Origin: Chersky-840 sp963811775
GTDB lineage: Bacteria > Actinomycetota > Acidimicrobiia > Acidimicrobiales > UBA8190
Direction of reading: 5' to 3'
Assembly: GCA_963811775.1 (NCBI GenBank)
Contig: CAWESO010000004.1
Location: 1 to 64,000 of the forward strand
Length of the DNA: 64,000 bases
Numbering within the stretch: the first letter of the stretch is position 1; each line of letters opens with the position of its first letter. The notes beneath the pieces are model-generated. The model saw nothing but the letters and a program-made list of their open reading frames with translations. It did no database searches and had not been told where the DNA came from. This document shows, one piece after another, positions 16,458 to 24,147 of the stretch. The translations under genes and the position numbers were made by a program.

Positions 16458-17144
16458 GTGAGCACGCCCGAGCCCGGGCCCCTCGCGCACCGTCGCCTCT
16501 ACCTCTGCACGGCCGACCGCCCCGATCTGGCGGACTTCGTGCACTGCTGCCTGGCGGGGGGCGTCGACGTCGTCCAGCTCCGCGACAAACGCCTCGAGGC
16601 GCGCCAGCTCGTGGATCGAGCCCGCGTCGCGGCCCGCGTGTGTGCCGAGCACGGCGTGCCTTTCATCCTCAACGACCGTCCTGATCTCGCGCTCGAGTCC
16701 GGGGCCGACGGGGTCCACGTCGGCCAGGACGACGCATCGCCGTCGCTGGCCCGCCGCATCCTGGGGGCAGGTGCCATCGTCGGCCTGTCGACCCACGCCC
16801 CCGTCGAACTGGAGTCGAGCCGGGACGAGCCCGTCGACTACGTGTCCGCCGGGCCCGTGGTGCCCACGCCCACCAAGCCGGGGAGAGCGGGGACCGGCCC
16901 GTCGTACGTCACCTTCGCCGTTGCCAACGCGCACCGCCCGGTCTTCGTCACCGGCGGGGTCACCCCCGAGACCGTGCCGGCGCTCGTGGACGCCGGCGCC
17001 CGCCATTTCGTCGTCGTCCGCTATCTCACCGAGTCCGACGACCCCGACGCGCCGCGACCGCCCTCCGTACCTCGATCGACCGGCATCTCGAGCGCGCCGC
17101 ACCGTCATGATCATCACGCCGGCGTGATCCGCTCGCCCGCATGA
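16458..17144 (+). CDS. thiE: Thiamine-phosphate synthase, frameshifted near 3' end
   Basis: ThiE joins HMP-pyrophosphate and thiazole phosphate into thiamine phosphate. The TIM-barrel landmarks are clear: L-Y-L-C-T-A, G-G-V-D-V-V-Q-L-R-D-K, F-I-L-N-D-R-P-D-L-A, A-D-G-V-H-V-G-Q-D-D, I-V-G-L-S-T-H and V-F-V-T-G-G-V. After D-D-P-D-A at 17049 the reading frame turns Pro-rich. Dropping one base later (one base missing near 17049-17052) restores A-A-T-A-L-R-T-S-I-D-R-H-L-E-R-A-A-P-S and a stop at 17108-17110, a normal ThiE end. The given end is that of the present frame; the intact gene would end at 17110. Confidence 0.9.
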   Translation: MSTPEPGPLAHRRLYLCTADRPDLADFVHCCLAGGVDVVQLRDKRLEARQLVDRARVAARVCAEHGVPFILNDRPDLALESGADGVHVGQDDASPSLARRILGAGAIVGLSTHAPVELESSRDEPVDYVSAGPVVPTPTKPGRAGTGPSYVTFAVANAHRPVFVTGGVTPETVPALVDAGARHFVVVRYLTESDDPDAPRPPSVPRSTGISSAPHRHDHHAGVIRSPA

Positions 17145-17187
17145 TCGACTCGTCGGCGTGATCCACTCGCCGACGAGGAGTGGGGGG

Positions 17188-17940
17188 TCAGGGCCCCTGG
17201 CGCTCGAGCCACCCTGACAGAAGGGCCACAGCACGAGGATCGCCACGCAACCGGTGTCCCGCTCCGGCCAGGACCCGGAGCTCGGCCCGGGCACCGGCCA
17301 GTTCGGCCAGACGCCGGCCGTCGGCGATCGGGACCTCCTCATCGTCGGCCCCGTGCACCACCAGCACGGGGCGCGGCGCCAGCTTGGCCGCGGCCTCGTC
17401 CGGGCGGAGCAGGGTGAATGCCGCTCCCCATTGCTGGCGGTCCGACGGGTATCCCTCGGAGCGGATGGCACCGACACGTCGGGCGTACTCGATCATGCCG
17501 ACGCCGTCGTTGGCCCAGTCGGCGAAGGTGGCCGGAGAGCCGAAGCAGGCCACACCCCGGACCCGGTCGTCCTCGCCGGCGACGCACAGGCCGAGCGCGC
17601 CACCGGTGCCGAACCCGACGATCCACACCCCGCCGCCGTTGCCGATCCCCACGGCGTGATCGACCAGCGCCCGGAGGTCGTCGTACCAACCACCGAGCGA
17701 GAAGTCCCCGGCCGACGCGCCCACGCCGCGCAGGCAACCGACGACGACGGGGTACCCGTTCTCACCGGCGATGCGATCCGCCAGGCTGGGCAAGGTGTCG
17801 GCGACGCGTTCGGCCGAATCCCTCTCGACCGGAAACCCGTGGCACAGCACGAGCACGTTGGCCCGGTCACCGCGGGTCGAGGATCCCGGGGCGACGTGCA
17901 AGGCCAAGGTGCCCGCCGGCCCCTCGATCTCACCCCACAT
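17188..17940 (-). CDS. Alpha/beta hydrolase-fold protein lacking nucleophile Ser
   Basis: The 250-residue protein has the fold of dienelactone-hydrolase-like enzymes: V-L-V-L-C-H-G-F-P near the start, Y-P-V-V-V-G-C-L-R-G-V-G-A-S-A-G-D-F, and near the end P-V-L-V-V-H-G-A-D-D-E-E-V-P with a later G-A-G-H-R-L carrying the usual acid and His. The elbow reads I-V-G-F-G-T-G-G, so the position expected to hold the nucleophile Ser is Gly. Either a neighbouring Thr works or the protein is non-catalytic. The ATG at 17940 is chosen over an upstream start that lacks protein character. Confidence 0.75.
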   Translation of the reverse strand: MWGEIEGPAGTLALHVAPGSSTRGDRANVLVLCHGFPVERDSAERVADTLPSLADRIAGENGYPVVVGCLRGVGASAGDFSLGGWYDDLRALVDHAVGIGNGGGVWIVGFGTGGALGLCVAGEDDRVRGVACFGSPATFADWANDGVGMIEYARRVGAIRSEGYPSDRQQWGAAFTLLRPDEAAAKLAPRPVLVVHGADDEEVPIADGRRLAELAGARAELRVLAGAGHRLRGDPRAVALLSGWLERQGP

Positions 17941-17992
17941 GGTCGACACCGGCGCGCGCCGCCCCCGCTCTGCTGCGCACGTGGACGGTCGC

Positions 17993-18304
17993 TCAGCTCC
18001 GCCAGAAGCGCCAGGCATGGCGCCGGCGCCCGGCGGGGGTGTGCGGCACGTCGACCGCGGGTGGATCAGGCAGGTCGGCGCTGAGCGCGTACAACTCGAC
18101 CAGGGTGCGCGCCCTGAGCACCCGGTCTATGCGATCGGCGAACTCCTCCTCGCTCAGTCGTCCTTCGGCGAAGTGGCGCTCGATCATGGCCGCGAACCGG
18201 TCCCGATCGGCATCGGAGGCACGAGGACCGGTGGGCGCAGGGCCCGGGGCCACGGGGTCTGCTGGCCTGTCCGGTGGGTCCTGCACCACCTCAGTATCCC
18301 GCAC
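17993..18304 (-). CDS. DUF1707/SHOCT-like domain protein
   Basis: The 103-residue protein has a Pro-rich start, then the DUF1707 domain: R-A-S-D-A-D-R-D-R-F-A-A-M-I, H-F-A-E-G-R-L-S-E-E-E-F-A-D-R-I and A-R-T-L-V-E-L-Y-A-L-S-A-D-L-P. In actinobacteria this short domain often sits in front of membrane helices; here no transmembrane segment follows, only a basic tail. It is thought to be an oligomerisation-type module, with no assigned activity. GTG 18304 is the probable start, divergent from the HIT gene with 85 bases between. Confidence 0.75.
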   Translation of the reverse strand: MRDTEVVQDPPDRPADPVAPGPAPTGPRASDADRDRFAAMIERHFAEGRLSEEEFADRIDRVLRARTLVELYALSADLPDPPAVDVPHTPAGRRRHAWRFWRS

Positions 18305-18389
18305 CGGGGACGGCGATCTCCGGACTGCCGGGTGCGGTTCCGGGGCGAAGACATCGGCGTCTCGGTGACGGGTGGGTGATGGAAGACTG

Positions 18390-18866
18390 ATGGCGGTGAC
18401 CGGCTGTGTGGCGTGTGAGCTCTCCAGCGGGGAGCGCGTCCTGCCCGGGGGCCTCATCTCCAGAACCCGTCTCTGGTTGGTCGAGCACTGCATTGGCCCG
18501 CTCGGCCTCGGTACGTTGATCGTCAAACCCGAGCGACACGTGACAGCGGTGGCCGATCTCTCCGAGGAGGAGGCAGTCGAGCTCGGACCGCTCCTGCGGC
18601 GGACCTCAGCTGTCGCACGTCAACTTGTCGATGCTGAGCAGGTCTACAACTGCCTGTGGTCTCATGCGGGTGGCGTCCCTGTCCACATCCATTTCGTGGT
18701 GCAACCTGTCACGAAGGAGCAGGTGTCGGAGCTTGGTGCCTATGGTCCGAGACTGCAGCTCGCTCTCTTCGCTGCAGACGAGGCGCCCGACCGACAGGGA
18801 GTCGAGCGTGTTGCCGGACTCGCCCGCGTGCTCTTTGCCGAGCGGAGGTCCATTTCCGCCCAGTAG
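18390..18866 (+). CDS. HIT-family protein
   Basis: The 158-residue protein opens with G-C-V-A-C-E-L, the Cys pair common at the start of HIT hydrolases, and has the HIT-like end G-G-V-P-V-H-I-H-F-V-V-Q-P. HIT proteins hydrolyse or transfer nucleotides through an H-x-H-x-H motif. Here the third His is Val, so activity may differ from AMP-lysine hydrolases of the HINT type. G-T-L-I-V-K-P-E-R-H in the first half is the usual nucleotide-pocket strand. ATG 18390 is chosen since it places C-x-x-C at residues 6-9. Confidence 0.75.
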   Translation: MAVTGCVACELSSGERVLPGGLISRTRLWLVEHCIGPLGLGTLIVKPERHVTAVADLSEEEAVELGPLLRRTSAVARQLVDAEQVYNCLWSHAGGVPVHIHFVVQPVTKEQVSELGAYGPRLQLALFAADEAPDRQGVERVAGLARVLFAERRSISAQ

Positions 18867-19178
18867 GTGATCGTTACGGGTGCGCGTCCCCGCATGCCTC
18901 TCGCTCCGCGAAGCAACGTGGGGGTATTGCATTTCGGAACCTCGGGTGTCGAGATTTCTCCAACCGAGGGTGCTGCTCCTTCCGTGATCAGGAGGCCGTG
19001 ATCTTCCAGATCGGGGCAGCCGCGCGCCCTGTACCACGAGAAAACACCTAGGTGGTTTCCGGAGTAACTGGGGTGGTTTCTCGGGCTCGCTTCCGAACCA
19101 CTCTTGACAAGATGCCAGTGACGGACGGGGTACAGCCCGTCACTGGCTACTCGCCACCGACCAAACGGAGAGGGGATC
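18867..19178 (+). promoter_or_regulatory. Intergenic region with -35-like box and hairpin
   Basis: No gene was found in these 312 bases. TTGACA at 19104-19109 is a perfect -35 hexamer, but no good -10 lies at the standard spacing. Directly after it, GCCAGTGACGG (19114-19124) pairs perfectly with CCGTCACTGGC (19137-19147). The hairpin may be an operator or an mRNA leader structure for the secreted-protein gene. AACGGAGAGGGG before 19179 is a strong ribosome-binding site. Confidence 0.4.
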
Positions 19179-19772
19179 ATGAGACTGAGGAAGAGCTTGT
19201 TGATTTTGACTGCGGTGATGTTGCCTGTTGCCAGCATCGCCTTGCTCGAGGGCACCGCGTTCGCCAAGAAGGTGACGGGGACCGGTAACCCCACGTGTCA
19301 TTTTGGAGGCACCATCAGCTTCAACCCGCCTCTGACCAAGAACGGGACCGCCGGGGTGAAGAAGGAGGTCACGACGGTGACCGCGAGCCTGAGTTCGTGC
19401 GCGGGTGGGGTGCCTGCACCTCCGGCATCAACCGTCAGCGTGAAGGCGATCAAGACGAAGACGGCAAAGGGCGCGAACGGCGCCACGTGCTCCAGCTTTG
19501 AGTCCGCAGCGGGGTCGGCCAAGGTCAAGGTCAAGGTCAACTGGAGCGGCGAGAAGCCGTCGAAGTTCTCCATCAGTGGTCTGCACGAAACCGTGAATCC
19601 TGAGACGGGCGAGGCGGGCTTCACCGGCAGCTTCCCGGTCGCCGGTTCCTACGCCGGAGCGGGGAACCTCGGGGTCTACCTCACCGTGGCGAGCACGGAC
19701 GCAATCGTGGCGTGCAGCGGGAGCATTTCGTCGCTTGCCATTGACCGGGCAAACAGCTCGGGCAAGCTGTAG
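19179..19772 (+). CDS. Secreted protein of unknown function
   Basis: The 197-residue product starts with a textbook Sec signal peptide: M-R-L-R-K-S then a hydrophobic core (L-L-I-L-T-A-V-M-L-P-V-A-S-I-A-L-L) and A-F-A-K cleavage around residue 29. The mature part is beta-rich with repeated T-V-x-A/S-V-K-A-I-K-T-K-T and four Cys that could form two disulfides. No catalytic motif is visible and I do not recognise the family. A strong ribosome-binding site precedes it and a strong hairpin terminator follows, so it is a well-defined single-gene unit, possibly highly expressed. Confidence 0.8.
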   Translation: MRLRKSLLILTAVMLPVASIALLEGTAFAKKVTGTGNPTCHFGGTISFNPPLTKNGTAGVKKEVTTVTASLSSCAGGVPAPPASTVSVKAIKTKTAKGANGATCSSFESAAGSAKVKVKVNWSGEKPSKFSISGLHETVNPETGEAGFTGSFPVAGSYAGAGNLGVYLTVASTDAIVACSGSISSLAIDRANSSGKL

Positions 19773-19820
19773 AACAACTGCAAGCGCGCTCTCCGCACGT
19801 TGGGGGAGTCGCAAGTCGGT

Positions 19821-19854
19821 CGCAAGAGGGTGGGCTTCGGCCCACCCTCTTGCG
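19821..19854 (+). terminator. Strong hairpin terminator after secreted-protein gene
   Basis: CGCAAGAGGGTGGGC (19821-19835) and GCCCACCCTCTTGCG (19840-19854) form a perfect 15-bp stem with a TTCG tetraloop, 49 bases after the stop. No U run follows, as is often so in high-GC actinobacteria. It may also stop the convergent acyl-CoA dehydrogenase transcript. Confidence 0.85.
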
Positions 19855-20055
19855 CGTCCGGACACACGAAGACGTCCCCGGCCCGGGAAGGGCGTCGAAG
19901 AGTGGACCCGAGGAAACGAGCCGTCGGAGAGCCCGGTACCGCTGCCGACCTACCGGCCAGGACGGGCACCGGAGTCACCCGTCGTGGCGTGCACCTCGGG
20001 CGTCAGCGCGAGCGGCGCGACCTGGGACCGACCCGCAGCGACGCCGACGGGTGGA

Positions 20056-21171
20056 TCAGATGCCGATGCGCTGAGCCAGCAGCTCGCGGTGGTAACTCGG
20101 GTCCCCGAGCATGAGCTCGGAGGACTTGGCCCGCTTGAAGTACAGGTGGGCGTCGTGCTCCCACGTGAACCCGATGCCGCCGTGGATCTGGATGTTCTCG
20201 GCGGCGGCGTGGAAATAGGCCTCCGAGCAGTACGACTTGGCCAGACTGGCGACCACGGGAAGCTCCTCGGAGTCCTCGGCCGCGGCCCAGCCGGCGTAGT
20301 AGGCGGCCGACTTCGCCGACTCGACCTCGAGCAGCATGTCGGCGCACTTGTGCTTGATGGCCTGGAAGGACCCGATGGGTCGGCCGAACTGGATGCGGGT
20401 CTTGGCGTAGTCCACCGACATGTCCAAACAGCGCTGCGCGCCGCCGACCTGCTCGGCCGCAAGGGCCACCGCCGCGAGGTCGAGCGTGCGCGACAGCACG
20501 GGGCCGGCCCCACCCTCCTCCCCCACCAGACGAGCCGGTGTGGAGGTGAACTCGATCCTGGCCTGCTTGCGCGTCTGGTCCATGGTGGCGAGCGGGGTGG
20601 CGGCCATCCCGGCGGCGCCTCCCTCGACGGCGAAGAGGCTGACGCCCTGGCCCGTGCGTGCCGCGACGATGACGAGATTGGCGTTGTGCCCGTCGACCAC
20701 GAACATCTTGTGCCCGTCGAGCTTCCAGTGCTCACCCTTCCCGGTGGCGGTGAGGGTGATCCCGTCGGTGTCCCACCGGCCGCTGTCCTCGGTCAGCGCC
20801 AGCGTGGCGATGGTCTCCCCCGCCGCCACGCCGGGCAGCAGGTCCTTCTTGGCCGACTCGTCACCGCTGGCCAGGATGGCGTTGGCGGCGAGCGCGACGG
20901 TCGAGAAGTACGGCGCGCACAGCAGCGCCGCTCCCATCTCCTCGAAGATCACGGTCAGCTCGACGTAGCCGAACCCGGCGCCCCCGTACTCCTCGGGGAT
21001 GGCCAGCGCCTGCAGGCCGAGCTGGTTGGCCATCTGCTCCCAGACGGCCCGGTCGAAGCCTTCGGTCGTCTCCATGAGGCGTCGCACCTCGGTGACGGGC
21101 GACTTGTCCTCGAGGAAGCGACGAACGGACCGGCGCAGCTCCTCCTGCTCCTCGCTGAAGGCGAAGTTCAT
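20056..21171 (-). CDS. Acyl-CoA dehydrogenase family protein
   Basis: The 371-residue flavoprotein has the standard layout: N-terminal helices (F-S-E-E-Q-E-E-L-R-R-S-V-R), I-P-E-E-Y-G-G-A-G-F-G, the middle beta domain with A-L-T-E-D-S-G and H-K-M-F-V-V-D-G, and the C-terminal R-I-Q-F-G-R-P-I-G-S-F-Q-A-I-K-H plus I-H-G-G-I-G-F-T-W-E-H-D. The usual catalytic Glu in short/medium-chain enzymes lies in this last region. Actinobacteria use many such enzymes in fatty-acid and steroid side-chain degradation; the substrate is not defined. ATG 21171 is the natural start. Confidence 0.92.
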   Translation of the reverse strand: MNFAFSEEQEELRRSVRRFLEDKSPVTEVRRLMETTEGFDRAVWEQMANQLGLQALAIPEEYGGAGFGYVELTVIFEEMGAALLCAPYFSTVALAANAILASGDESAKKDLLPGVAAGETIATLALTEDSGRWDTDGITLTATGKGEHWKLDGHKMFVVDGHNANLVIVAARTGQGVSLFAVEGGAAGMAATPLATMDQTRKQARIEFTSTPARLVGEEGGAGPVLSRTLDLAAVALAAEQVGGAQRCLDMSVDYAKTRIQFGRPIGSFQAIKHKCADMLLEVESAKSAAYYAGWAAAEDSEELPVVASLAKSYCSEAYFHAAAENIQIHGGIGFTWEHDAHLYFKRAKSSELMLGDPSYHRELLAQRIGI

Positions 21172-21370
21172 GACTCTGGGTCCCCCTCTTCGGGTCCTCG
21201 GGATGCTCCCGTGCGTCGTCATGGCGCGGGCCGCTGACTCCGTTGTCTACCAGACGCCGCCGTTGTTGACCAATATGTCAATAAGGCCGATGTGGTGGCG
21301 AAATGCGGCCGCTCACCACGTCACGAGCCGCGTCGGGAGAGCCCGTCGGGGCCAGCGGGGACGCCGCCGG

Positions 21371-22702
21371 TCACTGCCCGAGGCGCTGCCAGTTCCGTCC
21401 GTCGGTGGTCCGCCACAGTCCGGATCCCGACACGCACACCCACCCGTGTGTGGCGTCGACGAACACGACATTGCCCGTCCCTCCCGCCACCAGGCCCGTC
21501 TTCACCAAACCGGGGACGACGTGCCACGTCCTGCCCCCGTCGGTGGTGGCGAACACGCCGGAACGGTCGGGGAAGAGCCAGGCGTCCGACGACGTGAGGA
21601 CGGCCAGGTTCTCGTGCCCGAGGGCATAGGGCGTGACATAGCCGGCCGCGGGCAGCCCGCCCGCGGCGCCGAGGACCTTCCCGCCACTGAGGACCGGGGC
21701 ATTGGCGGCGGCGGACAGGACCCAGTCCGAGCCGCCGTCGCGCGACCGGTACAGCGCCTTGGCCTGGGAGCCGGCGCTGGCCTGGGACGCGCAGATCATC
21801 CACAGGTCACTGGTCCCCGATGCGGCGATCTGCTCACCGAAATCGAAGTACGCCGGACACGGGTCGGGGCGCGACGACCAGGTCTGGCCTCCGTCGGCGG
21901 TGTAGACGAGAGAGCCCCCGGTCCCCGTCGATCCGGATCGGGGCCCGAAAGAGAGCACGTAGGCCCGGGCGCGGGTGATCCGGGCCAACTCCAGGTTCTC
22001 GTCGCTCACCGACACCTCGGCGTTCTCCGACAGCGGCGCCGCACCCGCCGCCGACCATGTCCGGCCGTTGTCGGTCGACACCTCGACCACGACCGGGCAC
22101 GACGGCCCCGCCGTCGACCTGATGGGGCACGTCCCCACCACGGCCCAGACGTCGGGGCCGATGGCGCTGACGTCGGAGACGACGGGCCCGATCCCGGCGC
22201 GCGACCACGTGCGCCCGCCGTCGGCGGTGACCCACAGCGAGACGGCCCCCGAGGACGACGGCGGACCTCCCCACAGGTAGCCGTGGACCGAGTCGGAGAA
22301 CTCGAACTGGGCGGGGAACCCCACGGGAAGGCTCGGATCGGCGACGCGCCAGCTCACTCCTCCGTCACCGGAGACGGCCAGCAGCGTCTGCGTGCCGTGG
22401 ACCACCAACGCGTACCCCCGCATCTGGCCCACGAACACGACGGAGGACAGGTCCGACGAGGGAACGGGCGTCCCCACACCCAGCAGGCCGGTCTGGGAAT
22501 CGAACGCGGCGAAGGTCTGGGCCGCCGTGGGCCCCGACACCAACGCGCCGATCACGATCCCGACCGACAGGGCGCCCACGACGACGACGCCGAGGACAGC
22601 ACTCACCCGCCGCCGCCGCAGCCGGGCGGCGCGCGTCAGCACGCCCCTGAGGGTTCCCTCCGTCGGCGCCGGCGGTTGCGGGTCATCCAGATGCTCGAAC
22701 AT
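21371..22702 (-). CDS. Membrane-anchored BNR/YCF48-type propeller protein
   Basis: The 443-residue product has a short cytoplasmic end rich in Arg, one transmembrane helix (V-S-A-V-L-G-V-V-V-V-G-A-L-S-V-G-I-V-I-G-A) and an outside domain made of BNR/sialidase-like repeats: S-G-D-G-G-V-S-W, T-A-D-G-G-R-T-W, S-T-D-N-G-R-T-W, T-A-D-G-G-Q-T-W, S-R-D-G-G-S-D-W, T-T-D-G-G-R-T-W and T-T-D-G-R-N-W. About seven blades point to a beta-propeller, without sialidase catalytic residues being evident. ATG 22702 overlaps the ECF sigma gene end by 20 bases, so they are coupled. It could sense an envelope ligand and control the sigma factor. Confidence 0.8.
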   Translation of the reverse strand: MFEHLDDPQPPAPTEGTLRGVLTRAARLRRRRVSAVLGVVVVGALSVGIVIGALVSGPTAAQTFAAFDSQTGLLGVGTPVPSSDLSSVVFVGQMRGYALVVHGTQTLLAVSGDGGVSWRVADPSLPVGFPAQFEFSDSVHGYLWGGPPSSSGAVSLWVTADGGRTWSRAGIGPVVSDVSAIGPDVWAVVGTCPIRSTAGPSCPVVVEVSTDNGRTWSAAGAAPLSENAEVSVSDENLELARITRARAYVLSFGPRSGSTGTGGSLVYTADGGQTWSSRPDPCPAYFDFGEQIAASGTSDLWMICASQASAGSQAKALYRSRDGGSDWVLSAAANAPVLSGGKVLGAAGGLPAAGYVTPYALGHENLAVLTSSDAWLFPDRSGVFATTDGGRTWHVVPGLVKTGLVAGGTGNVVFVDATHGWVCVSGSGLWRTTDGRNWQRLGQ

Positions 22703-23210
22703 CGTCACCTCCCCAGCCGCCCCGCTGCTCCAGGTCGTCACGCAGATGCGCCAGGCCCCGCGAGGCGTGGCTCTTCACCGTGCCCGGCGAACAACCGAGC
22801 GAACGAGCGACGTCGAGCTCGGGCCAATCAGCCAGGTACCGCAGCACCACGACCTCGCGTTGGCGGCGGGGAAGGCGCCGCAGCGCCCGGGCCAGGTCGA
22901 TGCGCTCCGACAGGTGTGTCTCGACCAGCGCCACGGGCTCGCTCATCGCGCTCGACACCCGGCTGCGCCGGCGGAGCCGGTCGATGGCCAGGTTGGTGGC
23001 GACGGTGACGACCCACCCGTGGGGACGGTCGCGGAGGCGCGCCCACCGGAGGTGCGTCCGGGCCAGGGCCTCCTGGGCCACGTCCTCGGCGTCCCCGCGG
23101 TCGCCGAGCACCTTGAACGACACGCGGTAGGCGAGCAGGTACAGGTCGGGGAAGGCCTCCTCGAATCGCACCGCCTCGGCCACGGCCCGCCCCCTCCTCG
23201 CCCCGGTCAA
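22683..23210 (-). CDS. ECF RNA polymerase sigma factor
   Basis: A 175-residue group 4 sigma factor with region 2 (D-A-E-D-V-A-Q-E-A-L-A-R-T-H and R-P-H-G-W-V-V-T-V-A-T-N-L-A) and region 4 (R-E-V-V-V-L-R-Y-L-A-D-W-P-E-L-D-V-A and G-T-V-K-S-H-A-S-R-G-L). The start is TTG 23210 or GTG 23171; the latter gives V-R-F-E-E-A-F, a more normal ECF beginning. The gene overlaps that of a membrane beta-propeller protein. It is a second module in this window with the same plan as 8914-10726, although the outer domains are unrelated. Confidence 0.92.
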   Translation of the reverse strand: MTGARRGRAVAEAVRFEEAFPDLYLLAYRVSFKVLGDRGDAEDVAQEALARTHLRWARLRDRPHGWVVTVATNLAIDRLRRRSRVSSAMSEPVALVETHLSERIDLARALRRLPRRQREVVVLRYLADWPELDVARSLGCSPGTVKSHASRGLAHLRDDLEQRGGWGGDDVRASG

Positions 23211-23397
23211 CGGGTCTACCAGTTCTCACGGCTGGGAACCCTGGCCGGTTGTCACCCACACTCGGACGTGCTCGGGCCCCGAGTCGTCAGGCCCAGCACG
23301 CCGTCGGCGGCATGATCACCTCCAACCCGCCGGCGCCGGTGGCGAACAGCCGGTGCGGCCGACCGGCGGCCACAGGTGCCGACCTAAGGTAACGACC

Positions 23398-24003
23398 ATG
23401 CCCCACTACGAAGACAGCCTGATCGAGGTCCACAAGGTCGTCGTCGGCCCCATCGACAACAACGTCTACGTCATCCGCAGCAAGGGCACCGGAGACGCCG
23501 TCATGATCGACGCCGCCAACGAGCACGAGCTGCTGCTCCGGATGTGCCGCGACCTCGGGGTCCGCAAGGTCCTCGAGACCCACGGCCACTGGGACCATAT
23601 CCAAGCGGTCCCCGCCGTGCGCGACGCGGGCTACGAGGTGTCGGTGACCGCGGCCGACGCCGAGATGCTCCCCTCGTACGACCTCCTGCTCGAGGACGAC
23701 AGCGTGATCGAGGTCGGCGATATGCGCGTGCGGACCATCGCCACTCCTGGGCACACGCGGGGATCGATGTGCTTCGTCGTGGAGGGGACCCCGCTCCTGT
23801 TCAGCGGGGACACGCTGTTCCCCGGGGGGCCCGGGAACACCAAGTTCGATGGTGGGGACTTCCCCACCATCATCCGGTCCATCGAGGACCGCCTGTACTC
23901 GCGTTTCACGCCCGACACGGTCGTGCTCCCCGGCCACGGGGCCGACACGACCATCGGCACCGAGCGGCCCCACCTCCAGGAGTGGATCGACCGGGGTTGG
24001 TGA
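23398..24003 (+). CDS. MBL-fold metallo-hydrolase, glyoxalase II-like
   Basis: The 201-residue protein carries the metallo-beta-lactamase metal motif E-T-H-G-H-W-D-H, then P-G-H-T-R-G-S-M and F-S-G-D-T-L-F, with P-G-H-G near the end. This is the binuclear zinc set of small glyoxalase-II-like hydrolases common in actinobacteria. The substrate is not defined. It starts with ATG 23398 close to a weak GGTAACG-type site. A small tandem-repeat array follows before the convergent glutamate dehydrogenase gene. Confidence 0.88.
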   Translation: MPHYEDSLIEVHKVVVGPIDNNVYVIRSKGTGDAVMIDAANEHELLLRMCRDLGVRKVLETHGHWDHIQAVPAVRDAGYEVSVTAADAEMLPSYDLLLEDDSVIEVGDMRVRTIATPGHTRGSMCFVVEGTPLLFSGDTLFPGGPGNTKFDGGDFPTIIRSIEDRLYSRFTPDTVVLPGHGADTTIGTERPHLQEWIDRGW

Positions 24004-24049
24004 CCTGAGCCGGCGATGCCCCGCCGCCGGTCCCGCCGCCGACCGGAGT

Positions 24050-24147
24050 GATCAGAGGGGAACGGCCGGTCAGAGAAACGGCGCGTCAGGGAAACGGCGT
24101 GTCAGTGAAACGGCGTGTCAGTGAAACAGACGGGTCAGGGGAACAGT
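24050..24147. repeat. Tandem 16-bp repeat array
   Basis: Six imperfect copies of a unit like GTCAGTGAAACGGCGT run head to tail between the convergent MBL and glutamate-dehydrogenase genes. The last copy supplies the TGA stop of the dehydrogenase at 24135-24137. The array probably arose by slippage from the 3' end of that gene. Confidence 0.75.
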
